Both the position numbers and the translations under genes were made by a program. From Caulobacter sp. SL161 (GTDB taxonomy: Bacteria; Pseudomonadota; Alphaproteobacteria; Caulobacterales; Caulobacteraceae), in the NCBI RefSeq assembly GCF_026672375.1, contig NZ_JAPPRA010000001.1, positions 3,286,001-3,350,000 on the forward strand: DNA of 64,000 nucleotides, in the 5' to 3' direction. The notes below the pieces were generated by a model that made no database searches, was not told where the DNA came from, and saw only the letters and a list, made by a program, of their open reading frames with translations. How positions within the stretch are numbered: position 1 is the first letter of the stretch; each line of letters starts with the position of its first letter. This document shows positions 1 through 8,216 of this stretch, one piece after another.

Positions 1-3
1 CGC

Positions 4-1401
4 CTACTTCGCCGCCGGAGCCGCCGGCTTCAGCGCGCGGAAGTCCACGTCGCTGTCGGCCACCAGATAGACCAGCGACGCCCAGGCGGCGACGTTCTGG
101 GCCAGTTCGTCGGGGCGAACCTTGTCCAGCGTGTCGTCCATGGTGTGGTGGTAGTCGAAGTAGCGACTGGCGTCCTGGTTCAGGTTGATGACCGGAACCC
201 CGGCCCGCTCGATCCCGGCGACGTCCGCGCCGGCGCCGGCGGCGGGCGTGCGATCCACATAGATCTTCAGCGGGGCCAGCACGCTGGCGGCGGCCTTGAC
301 CACCGGATGGTCCAGCGAGCCCGCCGGCACCTGCAGGCTGTAGATGCGGTCCGCGCCCGTGTCGCTCTCGCCGGCCAGGACCATCTTGGTCAGTTCGTCC
401 TTGTGCGCGGCCAGATAGGCCTCCGACGAGCCGCCGCTCTCTTCCGAGCCCCACATGACCACGCGGATCGTGCGCTTGGGACGCTTGGGCAGGTCGCCGA
501 TCAGCTTGGCCGCAGCCGTGGTGATGGCGATGCCGGTGGCGTCGTCCAGCGCGCCGGTGCCCACGTCCCAGCTGTCCAGGTGGCCGCCGATGACGATGAC
601 CTCATCCGGCTTTTCCGAGCCCTTGATGTCGCCCGAGATGTTCCAGGCCACGTTGTTGGGGTTGACGCTCGACTCCAGCTTGAGCTTCACCCGCATCGGG
701 ACCTTGCGGGCGGCCAGGCGCTCCAGCTGCTCGGCCTCGGGCACGCCTATAGCGGCCGCCGGGATGGTCACCACGCCCTCGCCGTTGGCGGTGCCGCCGG
801 TGTGGGGAACAGTGGAGTCGGACGTCGAGATCGAGCGGATCAGCATGGCGACCGCGCCCCGCTTGGCCGCCTCGACCGGGCCCACCCGGCGCGAGATCCC
901 CGCCACGCCATAGCCGGCGCCGTTCTGGGTGCGGACCATCGGCTGGGTGATCACCACGATCTTGCCCTTCAGCGCGCCTTCGGGCGCGGCCATCATGTCG
1001 GCGAAGGTCTTGAACAGCGCCACCTCGGCCTCGAGACCGCCGGCCGGCGTCGAGACGGTGCGGCCCAGGCCCACCGCGCCCAGCTTCATGGCGTAGGGCG
1101 CGACCAGCTCGGCGCTCTCCTCGCCCCGGCTCCAAGAGGGCTTGGCGAACTCATCGACCTTGATGTTGGTGAAGCCCAGCGCCTTGAGCTTGGCGACGCC
1201 CCAGTCTTTCGCCTTGGCCATGGCCGGCGAGCCCACAAGGCGCGGGCCGATATTGGTGGTCAGGTCCTCGGTGATGTCCCAGGCCAGATAGTCGCGCAGG
1301 GCCTTGTCGCGCAGCGCCTCGGCGGTCTTGAGGTCCTGGGCGTGCGCAGCGCCGCAAACAAGGGCGAAGGCGGCGGAAGCAATCAACAGACGACGGAACA
1401 T
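4..1401 (-). CDS. Secreted M28-family zinc aminopeptidase
   Basis: Predicted exported metallopeptidase of 465 aa. The N-terminus (MFRRLLIASAAFALVCGAAHAQ) is a typical Sec signal peptide, so it should act in the periplasm or outside the cell. The M28 core is visible: GGHLDSWDVGTGALDDATG carries the first zinc His and the bridging Asp, and WGSEESGG carries the catalytic/metal Glu pair. A PA-like insert probably lies between the signal peptide and the catalytic half. I chose the ATG at 1401; an in-frame TTG two codons upstream is possible and lies nearer a GGGGAG sequence. It is downstream of murB in the same direction, separated by a palindromic repeat, so it is probably independent of the dcw genes. 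Substrate unknown. Confidence 0.85.
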   Translation of the reverse strand: MFRRLLIASAAFALVCGAAHAQDLKTAEALRDKALRDYLAWDITEDLTTNIGPRLVGSPAMAKAKDWGVAKLKALGFTNIKVDEFAKPSWSRGEESAELVAPYAMKLGAVGLGRTVSTPAGGLEAEVALFKTFADMMAAPEGALKGKIVVITQPMVRTQNGAGYGVAGISRRVGPVEAAKRGAVAMLIRSISTSDSTVPHTGGTANGEGVVTIPAAAIGVPEAEQLERLAARKVPMRVKLKLESSVNPNNVAWNISGDIKGSEKPDEVIVIGGHLDSWDVGTGALDDATGIAITTAAAKLIGDLPKRPKRTIRVVMWGSEESGGSSEAYLAAHKDELTKMVLAGESDTGADRIYSLQVPAGSLDHPVVKAAASVLAPLKIYVDRTPAAGAGADVAGIERAGVPVINLNQDASRYFDYHHTMDDTLDKVRPDELAQNVAAWASLVYLVADSDVDFRALKPAAPAAK

Positions 1402-1483
1402 GAGCAAGGAGTCTCCCCAAAGGCGCGGGAGTCATAACACCGGTTCGCGCCACGGGGAGTCAGCAATGGGGTTGGGGGGATCA

Positions 1484-1606
1484 GATCCTCCCCCGCGATG
1501 CGGGGGAGGTGGCCCAGAGGGCCGGAGGGGGCCAGTTCGGCCAACCTCCAGCTCGCCCCCTCCGTCGGCTTCGCCGACACCTCCCCCGTTTCACAGGGGA
1601 GGATTT
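1484..1606. repeat. Palindromic intergenic repeat, family A copy 1
   Basis: It begins ATCCTCCCCC and ends GGGGAGGATTT, so the ends are inverted repeats. Inside are a CCTCCCCCGC/GCGGGGGAGG hairpin and the family core CCGTCGGCTTCGCCGAC. It fills the gap between murB and the M28 peptidase gene. Related copies are at 20321-20439, 25997-26111 and 57284-57401. Transcribed, it would form strong hairpins that could terminate or stabilise the murB message. Confidence 0.8.
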
Positions 1607-1613
1607 GGCCGCC

Positions 1614-2519
1614 CTACCCCGCGCGCCCGATCCGCTTGATTTCCCAGTCCAGCTGGACGCCGGTCTTGGCCAGCACGTCGGCCCGCACGGCCTCGCCCAG
1701 GCCTTCCAGGTCGGCGGCCGTCGCCTCGCCAGTATTGATCAGGAAGTTGCAGTGCAGGGGCGAGAACATCGCCCCGCCGAAGGGCTTTCCGCGCCAGCCG
1801 GCCTCGTCGACAAGCTTCCAGGACGAGTAACCCGGCGGGTTCTTGAAGGTCGAGCCGCCGGTCTTTTCGCGGATCGGCTGGGTGGTCTCGCGGCGGGCGG
1901 TGATCTCGGCCATGCGGGCCTTGATCGCCTCGGGCGCGTCCGGCGTCCCCTCGAAGATCGCGTCCAGCACGATCACCGGCTCGCCGTCCTGCAGGGCGCT
2001 GTGGCGATAGGTGTAGTGCAGGTCCTCGACGCTCAGTTCGCGGACGACGCCGGCGTGGTCCATCACGCGCACGGACTTGACCACATTGACGGTCTCGGAG
2101 CCGTAGCAGCCGGCGTTCATGATCACCGCGCCGCCGATCGTGCCGGGCACGCCGACATAGAACTCCAGCCCCGCGATGCCGGCCTCGGCCGCCTTGCGGG
2201 CCAGGATGGCGTCGGGCACGGCGCTGCCGGACCGGATCCGATTGTCGCCCAGGGCCTCGACCGTGTTGAAGCCCTTGCCCAGACGGATGATGACGCCCTC
2301 GACGCCACCGTCGCGGACCAGCAGGTTGGAGCCGACGCCGATCGCCATGACCGGAACGCTCGGGTCCAGGGCCTTGAGGAAATCCGACAGGTCCTGCTCG
2401 TCGGCCGGCAGGAACACCACGTCGGCCGGACCACCGACCCGAAACCAGGTGAACGGCGCCAGCGGCTCGTCGATCAGCAGTTTGCCGCGGACGGTCGGGA
2501 GGTTTGCCTTCCAGCTCAC
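1614..2519 (-). CDS. murB: UDP-N-acetylenolpyruvoylglucosamine reductase MurB
   Basis: Flavoenzyme that reduces UDP-GlcNAc-enolpyruvate to UDP-MurNAc with NADPH, in the cytoplasm, as the second committed step of peptidoglycan precursor synthesis. The 301-aa product has the FAD-binding N-terminal domain ([15 protein letters not shown], then [11 protein letters not shown]) and the C-terminal MurB domain with [13 protein letters not shown]-like sequence and the late NPG/INTG motifs. The start is the GTG at 2519, which overlaps the murC stop codon as GTGA (4 nt); the open frame upstream of it lies inside murC. It is therefore translationally coupled to murC. Confidence 0.95.
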   Translation of the reverse strand: MSWKANLPTVRGKLLIDEPLAPFTWFRVGGPADVVFLPADEQDLSDFLKALDPSVPVMAIGVGSNLLVRDGGVEGVIIRLGKGFNTVEALGDNRIRSGSAVPDAILARKAAEAGIAGLEFYVGVPGTIGGAVIMNAGCYGSETVNVVKSVRVMDHAGVVRELSVEDLHYTYRHSALQDGEPVIVLDAIFEGTPDAPEAIKARMAEITARRETTQPIREKTGGSTFKNPPGYSSWKLVDEAGWRGKPFGGAMFSPLHCNFLINTGEATAADLEGLGEAVRADVLAKTGVQLDWEIKRIGRAG

Positions 2520-3934
2520 TTGGCCAGCGCTTCCAGCTGCCCCGGCAAGGCGTAGGACCAAGTCGTGATATCGCCGGCCCCCAGCAGAACGACGAGGTCG
2601 CCGCTGGTCGCCTCGGCGGCGATCAGGCGCGGCAGGGCCGTCGGGTTCTCCAGCGGCAGGGCCCGGCGGTGGCCGAACTTCTTGAGCCCCGCGACCAGGG
2701 CGTCGCGATCCACGCCCGGAATCGGCTGCTCGCCGGCCGTATAGACGTCGGCGACGATCACCGTGTCGGCGTCGTTGAAGCAGCTTGAGAACTCGGTCAT
2801 CAGGTCGCGCAGGCGCGTGTAGCGGTGCGGCTGGACCACGGCGACGACCTTGCCGGTCGACACCGCGCGGGCGGCCTTCAGCACGGCGGCGATCTCGACC
2901 GGGTGGTGGCCGTAGTCGTCGACCACGCGGACGCCGTTGGCCACGCCGGTGGTGGTGAAGCGGCGCTTGACCCCGCCAAAGCCGGCCAGGCCGCGCGCGA
3001 TGGCTTCGGCGTCAACGCCCAGCTCGCGGGCCACCGCCACGGCGGCGGCGGCGTTCAGCACGTTGTGGTGGCCGGCCATCGGCATCTTCAGGCCGTCATA
3101 GCGGACGACCGCGCCGTCACGCGGCGACACCACGATGTCGAAGGTCGCGCCCTCGGGCCCCATGGCGATGTTGGAGACCCGCACCTCGGCCTGCGGGTTG
3201 GTGCCGTAGGTCACCAGACGGCGGTTCTCGATCCGCGCGGTCAGGGCCTGCACTTCGGGATGGTCGGTGCAGACGGCGGCGAAGCCGTAGAAGGGGATGT
3301 TCTGGATGAAGTCCTGGAAGCCCTTCTTGACGGCTTCGAAGTCGCCCCAGTGGTCCAGGTGCTCGGCGTCGATATTGGTGACGATGGCCACCGTCGACTT
3401 CAGGCGCAGGAACGAGCCGTCGCTTTCGTCGGCCTCGACGACGATCCAGTCGCCCTCGCCGACCTTGGCGTTGGTGCCGTAGGCGTTGATGATGCCGCCG
3501 TTGACGACCGTGGGGTCCAGACCGCCGGCGTCGAGCAGGGTGGCGACCATCGAGGTGGTGGTGGTCTTGCCGTGCGTGCCGCCCACCGCGATCGAGAACT
3601 GCAGGCGCATCAGCTCGGCCAGCATCTCGGCGCGCCTGACGAGGGGTAGACGCTTGTCGCGGCCGGCGACCATCTCGGGATTGTCGGCCTTCACGGCCGT
3701 CGAATAGACGATGGCCGACGCGCCCTCGACGTGGGCGGCGTCATGGCCGATGAAGATGCGCGCGCCCAGCTTTTCCAGCCGCTCGGTGTTGGCGCTGGCC
3801 TTGGCGTCGCTGCCCTGAACGGTGTAGCCGATGCGCAGCATGATCTCGGCGATGCCGGACATGCCAATGCCGCCGATGCCGATGAAGTGCACGGGGCCGA
3901 GTTCGAAGGGTACGGGGCGTCGACGCTGGATCAT
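2516..3934 (-). CDS. murC: UDP-N-acetylmuramate--L-alanine ligase MurC
   Basis: ATP-dependent ligase adding L-Ala to UDP-MurNAc in the cytoplasm. The 472-aa protein starts [19 protein letters not shown] and has the N-terminal GIGGIGMSG Rossmann motif, the ATP-binding [10 protein letters not shown] loop (about residue 120), the central [13 protein letters not shown] Mur motif and the C-terminal DDYGHHP motif. The longer open frame upstream is not used because homology begins at 3934. It is separated from murG by a toxin-antitoxin pair and a plus-strand gene, so it needs a promoter of its own or long read-through. Its ATG overlaps the ATG of the divergent gene by 2 nt. Confidence 0.95.
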   Translation of the reverse strand: MIQRRRPVPFELGPVHFIGIGGIGMSGIAEIMLRIGYTVQGSDAKASANTERLEKLGARIFIGHDAAHVEGASAIVYSTAVKADNPEMVAGRDKRLPLVRRAEMLAELMRLQFSIAVGGTHGKTTTTSMVATLLDAGGLDPTVVNGGIINAYGTNAKVGEGDWIVVEADESDGSFLRLKSTVAIVTNIDAEHLDHWGDFEAVKKGFQDFIQNIPFYGFAAVCTDHPEVQALTARIENRRLVTYGTNPQAEVRVSNIAMGPEGATFDIVVSPRDGAVVRYDGLKMPMAGHHNVLNAAAAVAVARELGVDAEAIARGLAGFGGVKRRFTTTGVANGVRVVDDYGHHPVEIAAVLKAARAVSTGKVVAVVQPHRYTRLRDLMTEFSSCFNDADTVIVADVYTAGEQPIPGVDRDALVAGLKKFGHRRALPLENPTALPRLIAAEATSGDLVVLLGAGDITTWSYALPGQLEALAK

Positions 3935-4442
3935 GAAAAGCCGATTAGACCAATTCCGCGCGACGCGAAACGCCCTGTTGGCGCTGGTTGTGTGGACAAC
4001 CCCGGCGCTCGCCCAAACCGCCTCCCCCGCCCCGCTTGAGCTGCGCCTGGCCGATGTCGGGCGCTTTGCGATGTACGTCGATATGGGCGGCGTCCAGTGG
4101 ACGGGCCGCACCGCGCGACTGCGCGTGCTGCAGGTGACCGAAGGCGGCTTCAAGGCCGGCGCGGAAGAGTTCTGGGGCGGCTGGCGGCACGAGGTGATTG
4201 ACTGCGACGCCCGCACCATCGCCCATGCGGGCTTCGGCAGCATCCGGGCGGGCGGGCGCGAGGGCCCGGTGACCGGCGCGCTCCGTCCGGCCCAGCCCCT
4301 GCCCGCCGGTAGCGCTGAAGAGGCGGTCGCCAAGGTCGTCTGCGACGGCTGGAAGCCCTATGCCAAGGTCCCGGTGGCGAGCAGCATCGAGGAGGCGGTG
4401 CGGATCGGCCGCCCGCTGATCGAGACGGGCGCGGAGCCGTGA
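3933..4442 (+). CDS. Small secreted protein of unknown function
   Basis: Predicted 169-aa exported protein. From the ATG at 3933 the N-terminus contains a positively charged stretch, a hydrophobic core ([16 protein letters not shown]) and a cleavage site near ALAQ-T. The mature part is about 140 residues with two cysteines (HEVIDCD and KVVCDGW) that could form a disulfide. It is vaguely like surface-adhesin-E-type small secreted proteins (a tryptophan/Glu-rich beta fold and a late 'vCdgW'), but that is only an impression. The start codon overlaps the murC start on the opposite strand (CATG), and the stop lies 1 nt from the convergent toxin gene stop. Its promoter must lie inside murC, unless translation starts further downstream. 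Confidence 0.65.
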   Translation: MKSRLDQFRATRNALLALVVWTTPALAQTASPAPLELRLADVGRFAMYVDMGGVQWTGRTARLRVLQVTEGGFKAGAEEFWGGWRHEVIDCDARTIAHAGFGSIRAGGREGPVTGALRPAQPLPAGSAEEAVAKVVCDGWKPYAKVPVASSIEEAVRIGRPLIETGAEP

Positions 4443-4443
4443 C

Positions 4444-4974
4444 CTAAGGATCCAGGAAGGCCGCGACCTCGGTTGGCGGCTCCTCCCCCCGGATCCAGGC
4501 CGCAGCGTCATAGGTATGAACCACCAAAAGCTTCGCGGCCGCAGCCTCGAAGCCGTAGTAGCGGTCCGCCACGAGGGTCCGCACATCCTGGCCGACGAAA
4601 TCCCGCAGGTTGTGCGTCACCAGCATGTCCGCGCGACCAGCCACAGCGGTCTCGAGAACGTGGCGATCCTCCTCGTCTTCCAGAGGCAGGACCCCGACGC
4701 CCCCCAGGGTCAGCGAAGGACCGTCCCGCGCGATCGTCGCCATGACCTCGACCAACCGGTTGGCATGATCGCGCTCAAGGCCCGCGCCGATGAGCACCTG
4801 ACGGTATCGGTTCAGCATGCCCCAAGAGATGACCGACGCCACAGGTCCGCGCACCGATTGTCCGGATCGCACCGCTTGGACCAACAGCTGCGCGGCGGTG
4901 TCTTTGCGCCCCGCCCTCTCCGACAGCACCGCGCCCAGCCATACGTTGAGATCCAGGCAGAGCCTAATCGGCAC
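4444..4974 (-). CDS. PIN-domain toxin (VapC-like, PIN_3)
   Basis: 176-aa protein with PIN ribonuclease features: an N-terminal strand with the first acidic residue (LCLDLNVWLGAVLSE) and a C-terminal acidic pair with the strand-turn motif EDRHVLETAVAGRADMLVTHNLRDF. The pattern fits the PIN_3 branch rather than classical VapC. It would cleave RNA when free of its antitoxin. The gene overlaps the upstream antitoxin by 11 nt, the usual arrangement for translationally coupled toxin-antitoxin pairs. The target RNA cannot be read from sequence. Confidence 0.8.
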   Translation of the reverse strand: MPIRLCLDLNVWLGAVLSERAGRKDTAAQLLVQAVRSGQSVRGPVASVISWGMLNRYRQVLIGAGLERDHANRLVEVMATIARDGPSLTLGGVGVLPLEDEEDRHVLETAVAGRADMLVTHNLRDFVGQDVRTLVADRYYGFEAAAAKLLVVHTYDAAAWIRGEEPPTEVAAFLDP

Positions 4975-5311
4975 GCGTCGGCCGCCGCGTCATCCGAACC
5001 GCTTCCGCCATGATGTCGTCTTCGGAGGCGTCGGGAGGCAGGTCGGTTCGCAGGGCCCCCGCACCTTGCCGGACCAGGGCCTCATACTCGCGTTCGAGCA
5101 AGACCCGGCTCAACGCCCAACTCGCCTCCTCGACGGCGGAGGGGCCGGTCGCCTCGATCCGCCTCATCGCGTCACGTGCGCCCGGCGTCAGATGAAGGTA
5201 CCAGCGCACAGCCGCCGCCATGATCTGCGACGGATTGCGGTCCTCCAGCTTCGCCGTCTTGACGATCAAGACATCGGTGTTGTCGTCAAGGTGGGTGGAT
5301 CGACTGGGCAT
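4964..5311 (-). CDS. Putative antitoxin partner of the PIN toxin
   Basis: 115-aa protein directly upstream of, and overlapping, the PIN toxin gene. It begins MPSRSTHLDDNTDVLIVKTAKLED, followed by NPSQIMAAAVRWYLHLTP, which looks like a short strand-helix DNA-binding segment (ribbon-helix-helix type is plausible). The remainder is helical and charged, with an acidic-then-basic tail that would wrap the toxin. A good SD (GGAGG, 7 nt before ATG) and a -35/-10 promoter embedded in a perfect inverted repeat lie immediately upstream, as expected for an autoregulated antitoxin. The family assignment is by context; I do not recognise the exact family. Confidence 0.7.
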   Translation of the reverse strand: MPSRSTHLDDNTDVLIVKTAKLEDRNPSQIMAAAVRWYLHLTPGARDAMRRIEATGPSAVEEASWALSRVLLEREYEALVRQGAGALRTDLPPDASEDDIMAEAVRMTRRPTRAD

Positions 5312-5326
5312 GGCGGCCTCCAGTTT

Positions 5327-5361
5327 CTACAGAATATACGCCTTCTGTAGCTACGAGGCAA
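5327..5361 (-). promoter_or_regulatory. Toxin-antitoxin promoter with overlapping operator palindrome
   Basis: On the minus strand: -35 TTGCCT (5356-5361), a 17-nt spacer, then -10 TATATT (5333-5338). A perfect 8-bp inverted repeat CTACAGAA/TTCTGTAG (5327-5334 and 5343-5350, 8-nt spacer) covers the -10 and part of the spacer. Binding there would block polymerase, which fits autorepression by the antitoxin-toxin complex. Transcription would start around 5326, close to the antitoxin start at 5311. Confidence 0.65.
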
Positions 5362-5367
5362 ATGCGC

Positions 5368-6453
5368 TCACCGCGCCGTCTTCTCCACCAGATCCGCCAG
5401 CTCCTCCGCCGCGTTCGGCTTGGCCGCTGACCGCGCGCCGGCGGCCATCTTTTCCAGGCGTTCGGGCTTGGACAGCAGGGCCTTCAGGGCGGCGGCCATC
5501 ACGTCGACGGTCAGTTCGTCCTCCAGGCACACGGCCGCGCCGCCGGCCTCTTCCAGCAGGCGGGCGTTGAAGCGCTGGTGGTCGTCGGCGGCGATCTTCA
5601 GCGGCACTAGGATCGACGGCCGGCCGGCCACCGCCAGCTCGGTGCAGGTCGAGGCGCCCGAGCGGCCGATGACCAGGTGCGATTGGCGCAGATAGCCGGC
5701 CATGTCGCGGAAGAACGGCGCGACCTCGCACTCCACCATGGCGTTGCGATAGGTCTTGCGGGCCTGCTCCATGCTCTCGGCGCGAGCCTGCTGGAACACC
5801 TTCAGCCGGCCGCGCATCTCTTCGGGCAGCTTGGCCACGGCCTCGGGGATCAGCTCGGACAGCAGGCGCGCGCCCTGGCTGCCGCCGGTGACCAGCAGGC
5901 GCAGCTGCACCTCAGGCGCGATATAGGGCACGTCGTAGAGGGCGCGCACGGGCGGGCGCACCGGATTGCCGACCACGTGGGCGCGGGCCTTCACGGCGGG
6001 CGCGGCCTTCTCCAGCGTCGGGAAGGCGCAGGCCACTTCATTGACGCGCGGGGCCAGGAAACGGTTCACGCGGCCCAGCACCGCGTTCTGTTCGTGAATG
6101 ACGGTCGGGCGGCCTTGCGACAGCGCGCCCAGCAGGGCCGGCAAGGCCGGATAGCCGCCGAAGCCGACCACGACAGCCGGGTCCAGCCGCTTGAACGCCG
6201 CCCGGGCCTCAAGCACGCCCTGCATGACCGTGAAGCCGGCCTTGATCATGCCCAGCGGGTCGTTGGACTTGGCCGTCGCAGCCGACAGCGCCAGGCGCTC
6301 CTCGGCTGGGAACTTATCGGCGTACAGCGCGCCGCGATCATCGGTGGCCAGCACGACGCGCCAGCCGCGCGCGGCCAGCGCCTCCGCCAGGGCCTGGGCG
6401 GGGAACATGTGGCCGCCGGTTCCCCCGGCGGCGACGACAGCCAGCTTGCTCAT
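5368..6453 (-). CDS. murG: UDP-N-acetylglucosamine--lipid I transferase MurG
   Basis: Peripheral membrane GT-B glycosyltransferase converting lipid I to lipid II on the inner face of the membrane. The 361-aa product has the N-terminal G loop AAGGTGGHMFPAQALAE, the central HEQNAVLGRVNR motif, and the C-terminal donor-site loops VTGGSQGA and IGRSGASTCTELA. Its ATG overlaps the ftsW stop by 1 nt (TGATG), so the two are coupled. It ends 7 nt before the -35 of the toxin-antitoxin promoter. Confidence 0.96.
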   Translation of the reverse strand: MSKLAVVAAGGTGGHMFPAQALAEALAARGWRVVLATDDRGALYADKFPAEERLALSAATAKSNDPLGMIKAGFTVMQGVLEARAAFKRLDPAVVVGFGGYPALPALLGALSQGRPTVIHEQNAVLGRVNRFLAPRVNEVACAFPTLEKAAPAVKARAHVVGNPVRPPVRALYDVPYIAPEVQLRLLVTGGSQGARLLSELIPEAVAKLPEEMRGRLKVFQQARAESMEQARKTYRNAMVECEVAPFFRDMAGYLRQSHLVIGRSGASTCTELAVAGRPSILVPLKIAADDHQRFNARLLEEAGGAAVCLEDELTVDVMAAALKALLSKPERLEKMAAGARSAAKPNAAEELADLVEKTAR

Positions 6454-7625
6454 CAGGCGTCCGCGCGACCGAAGCCGAACTCGCCGCTCGCGCCATAGGC
6501 GCCGGGGCGTTTGCGCAACAAGGCCAGGGCCATGCCCAGCGTTAGTCCCATCGCGAGCATCGAGGAGCCCCCGTAACTGATGAACGGGAGCGTCATGCCC
6601 TTGGTTGGGATCATGTTCAAGTTCACCGCGATGTTGATCAGCGCTTGCTGGCCCACCAGAACGAACAATCCGGCCGCCGCGACCTGCTCGAACGGGTCAT
6701 TGAGCTTCATGGCCTTGTAAAGTCCACGCACCACGACGAAGGCGAAAAGGCCGATCAGCGACCAGGAGAAGATCAGGCCGTACTCCTCGGCCGCCACCGA
6801 ATAGATGAAGTCGGTGTGCAGGTCGGGCACGTGGCGCTTCATGACGCCCTCGCCCGGCCCGCGTCCAAAGAGGCCGCCGGCGCGGATGGCCTCGGCGGCG
6901 CGGGTGATCTGGTGGGTGTCGGCCTGGTCGGGGCTGAGGAACTTCTGCACGCGCGCATGGACGTGGTCGAACAGGAAATAGGTCGACCCCAGCCCCGCCA
7001 GCGCCACCCCGCCAAGCCCCATGATCCACGAGATCGGCACCCCGGCCATCCAGAAGGCCGCGCCGAAGGCGATGGTGATCAGCACGGTCTGGCCGACATC
7101 GGGCTGGATCAGCAGCAGGGCCACGGCGATGAAATAAAGCAGGAAGGCGATCGAGACGCCGGGCACGCCCTCGCCCTTCTGCCCCTCGGCGAACATCCAC
7201 GAGACCAACACGATCAGGGCCGGCTTCATGAACTCCGACGGCTGCAGGGTGAAGCCGGCGAACTGCAGCCAGCGCGTCGCGCCCTTAGCGTTGTGGCCGA
7301 TGAACGGCAGAGCGATCATCACGGCGATCGCTCCAAGATAGATGAAGAACGCGGCGCGGCGGATGTCCCGCGGCGACAGCATCGAGGTGATCAACATCAG
7401 CACCGACGAGGCGGTGGCGAAAAAGCACATGCGAAGGGCGAAGTGGAACTGGTCGTCGATGCCGATCCGCTGCGCCGCAGCCGGGCTCGACGCAAACGAC
7501 AGCAGCATGCCCAGCGTCACCAGAAGCGCCGTCGCGCCCAGCAGCCAGCGATCCGTCGTCCACCACCACAGGCCGAGCGCGGTGCGGTCGGTGCGGGCGA
7601 AAGCGTGGGTCGCGTTGGAGGCCAT
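6453..7625 (-). CDS. ftsW: Peptidoglycan glycosyltransferase / division protein FtsW
   Basis: SEDS-family polytopic membrane protein that polymerises septal glycan with FtsI. The 390-aa protein has about ten hydrophobic segments and the C-terminal signature PFISYGGSSMLAMG. The conserved extracytoplasmic loops are present (RGPGEGVMKRHVPDLHTDFIYSVAAEEYG, here split only for naming). It starts 91 nt from a divergent plus-strand gene, so ftsW-murG is a separate transcription block from mraZ-murD and probably has its promoter in 7626-7716, where I see no clear consensus. Confidence 0.95.
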   Translation of the reverse strand: MASNATHAFARTDRTALGLWWWTTDRWLLGATALLVTLGMLLSFASSPAAAQRIGIDDQFHFALRMCFFATASSVLMLITSMLSPRDIRRAAFFIYLGAIAVMIALPFIGHNAKGATRWLQFAGFTLQPSEFMKPALIVLVSWMFAEGQKGEGVPGVSIAFLLYFIAVALLLIQPDVGQTVLITIAFGAAFWMAGVPISWIMGLGGVALAGLGSTYFLFDHVHARVQKFLSPDQADTHQITRAAEAIRAGGLFGRGPGEGVMKRHVPDLHTDFIYSVAAEEYGLIFSWSLIGLFAFVVVRGLYKAMKLNDPFEQVAAAGLFVLVGQQALINIAVNLNMIPTKGMTLPFISYGGSSMLAMGLTLGMALALLRKRPGAYGASGEFGFGRADA

Positions 7626-7716
7626 GGGCGGAGAGTCGGGTCGGAGGGTTAATCAAACCTTGCCAGGCTGGTCTAACCCCGTGGACATGCGGCGAAAAGC
7701 GCGGGAATAGGAAGCC

Positions 7717-8115
7717 ATGGCCTCCTCCGACGACCTCCGCCAGCTGGAAACCATCACCGACGCCGAGCAGCGCAACGCCCTGGCCTTGCGCTTGGCCCAG
7801 GCCGGAACGCCGGGCCTGGACGCGGTGCTTGTCAAACTGATCCAGCGCCCCGACCTCGCCGACAAGCGCGCGCGCCTGGTCCATGCGCTGAGCTTCGTGG
7901 ACTGCTCCGACCATGTCGCCCTGCTGGTCGAGCTGGTCGCCTCGGGCGGTTACGAGGTAGCGCACGAGGCGCTTCAGGCGCTGGAAACCGTCGACGAAGC
8001 GGACGCCGACGAGGTGGAGAAGGCGCGCGGCGTTCTCGACCGAGCGCGGAGCGTGGCCAATCTCGAAGGCTGGCGCGAAGCTCTGCTCGAGGAACTGGCT
8101 GAACTCTTCGACTGA
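7717..8115 (+). CDS. Small helical-repeat (HEAT-like) hypothetical protein
   Basis: 132-aa acidic protein, probably cytosolic, with no signal peptide or membrane segment. The sequence is almost entirely amphipathic helix with a repeat-like rhythm (ALRLAQAGTPGLDAVLVKLI, then ARLVHALSFVDC, then HVALLVELVASGGYEVAHEALQALE), reminiscent of HEAT/Armadillo repeats used for protein contacts. It lies divergently from ftsW inside the dcw region and 101 nt upstream of the HWE kinase in the same direction. Function unknown; a partner role with the kinase or the division genes is only positional guesswork. Confidence 0.7.
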   Translation: MASSDDLRQLETITDAEQRNALALRLAQAGTPGLDAVLVKLIQRPDLADKRARLVHALSFVDCSDHVALLVELVASGGYEVAHEALQALETVDEADADEVEKARGVLDRARSVANLEGWREALLEELAELFD

Positions 8116-8129
8116 AGTCTATCCCCCGA

Positions 8130-8147
8130 GCGTCCTGAAAAGGACGC
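8130..8147 (+). terminator. GAAA-loop hairpin after the HEAT-like gene
   Basis: GCGTCCT-gaaa-AGGACGC forms a perfect 7-bp stem with a GAAA tetraloop 15 nt after the stop codon. There is no following T-run, so it may be a weak terminator or a 3'-end stabiliser rather than a classical intrinsic terminator. Confidence 0.4.
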
Positions 8148-8216
8148 GCACGTCAAACCGGCGCTTGTATTCTTCGCGCATGGCGTGATCATTGGCCTCT
8201 CAGGCAGGGACGTGGC

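Noticed and set aside
145-1437. Long plus-strand ORF opposite the M28 peptidase
   Set aside because: Arg/His/Gly-rich shadow frame of a GC-rich gene with no recognisable domain; the minus-strand gene has clear motifs and a signal peptide.
2516-4333. 605-aa reading of murC with a long N-terminal extension
   Set aside because: The extension is low complexity, overlaps the secreted-protein gene and shows no homology; MurC homology begins at [11 protein letters not shown].
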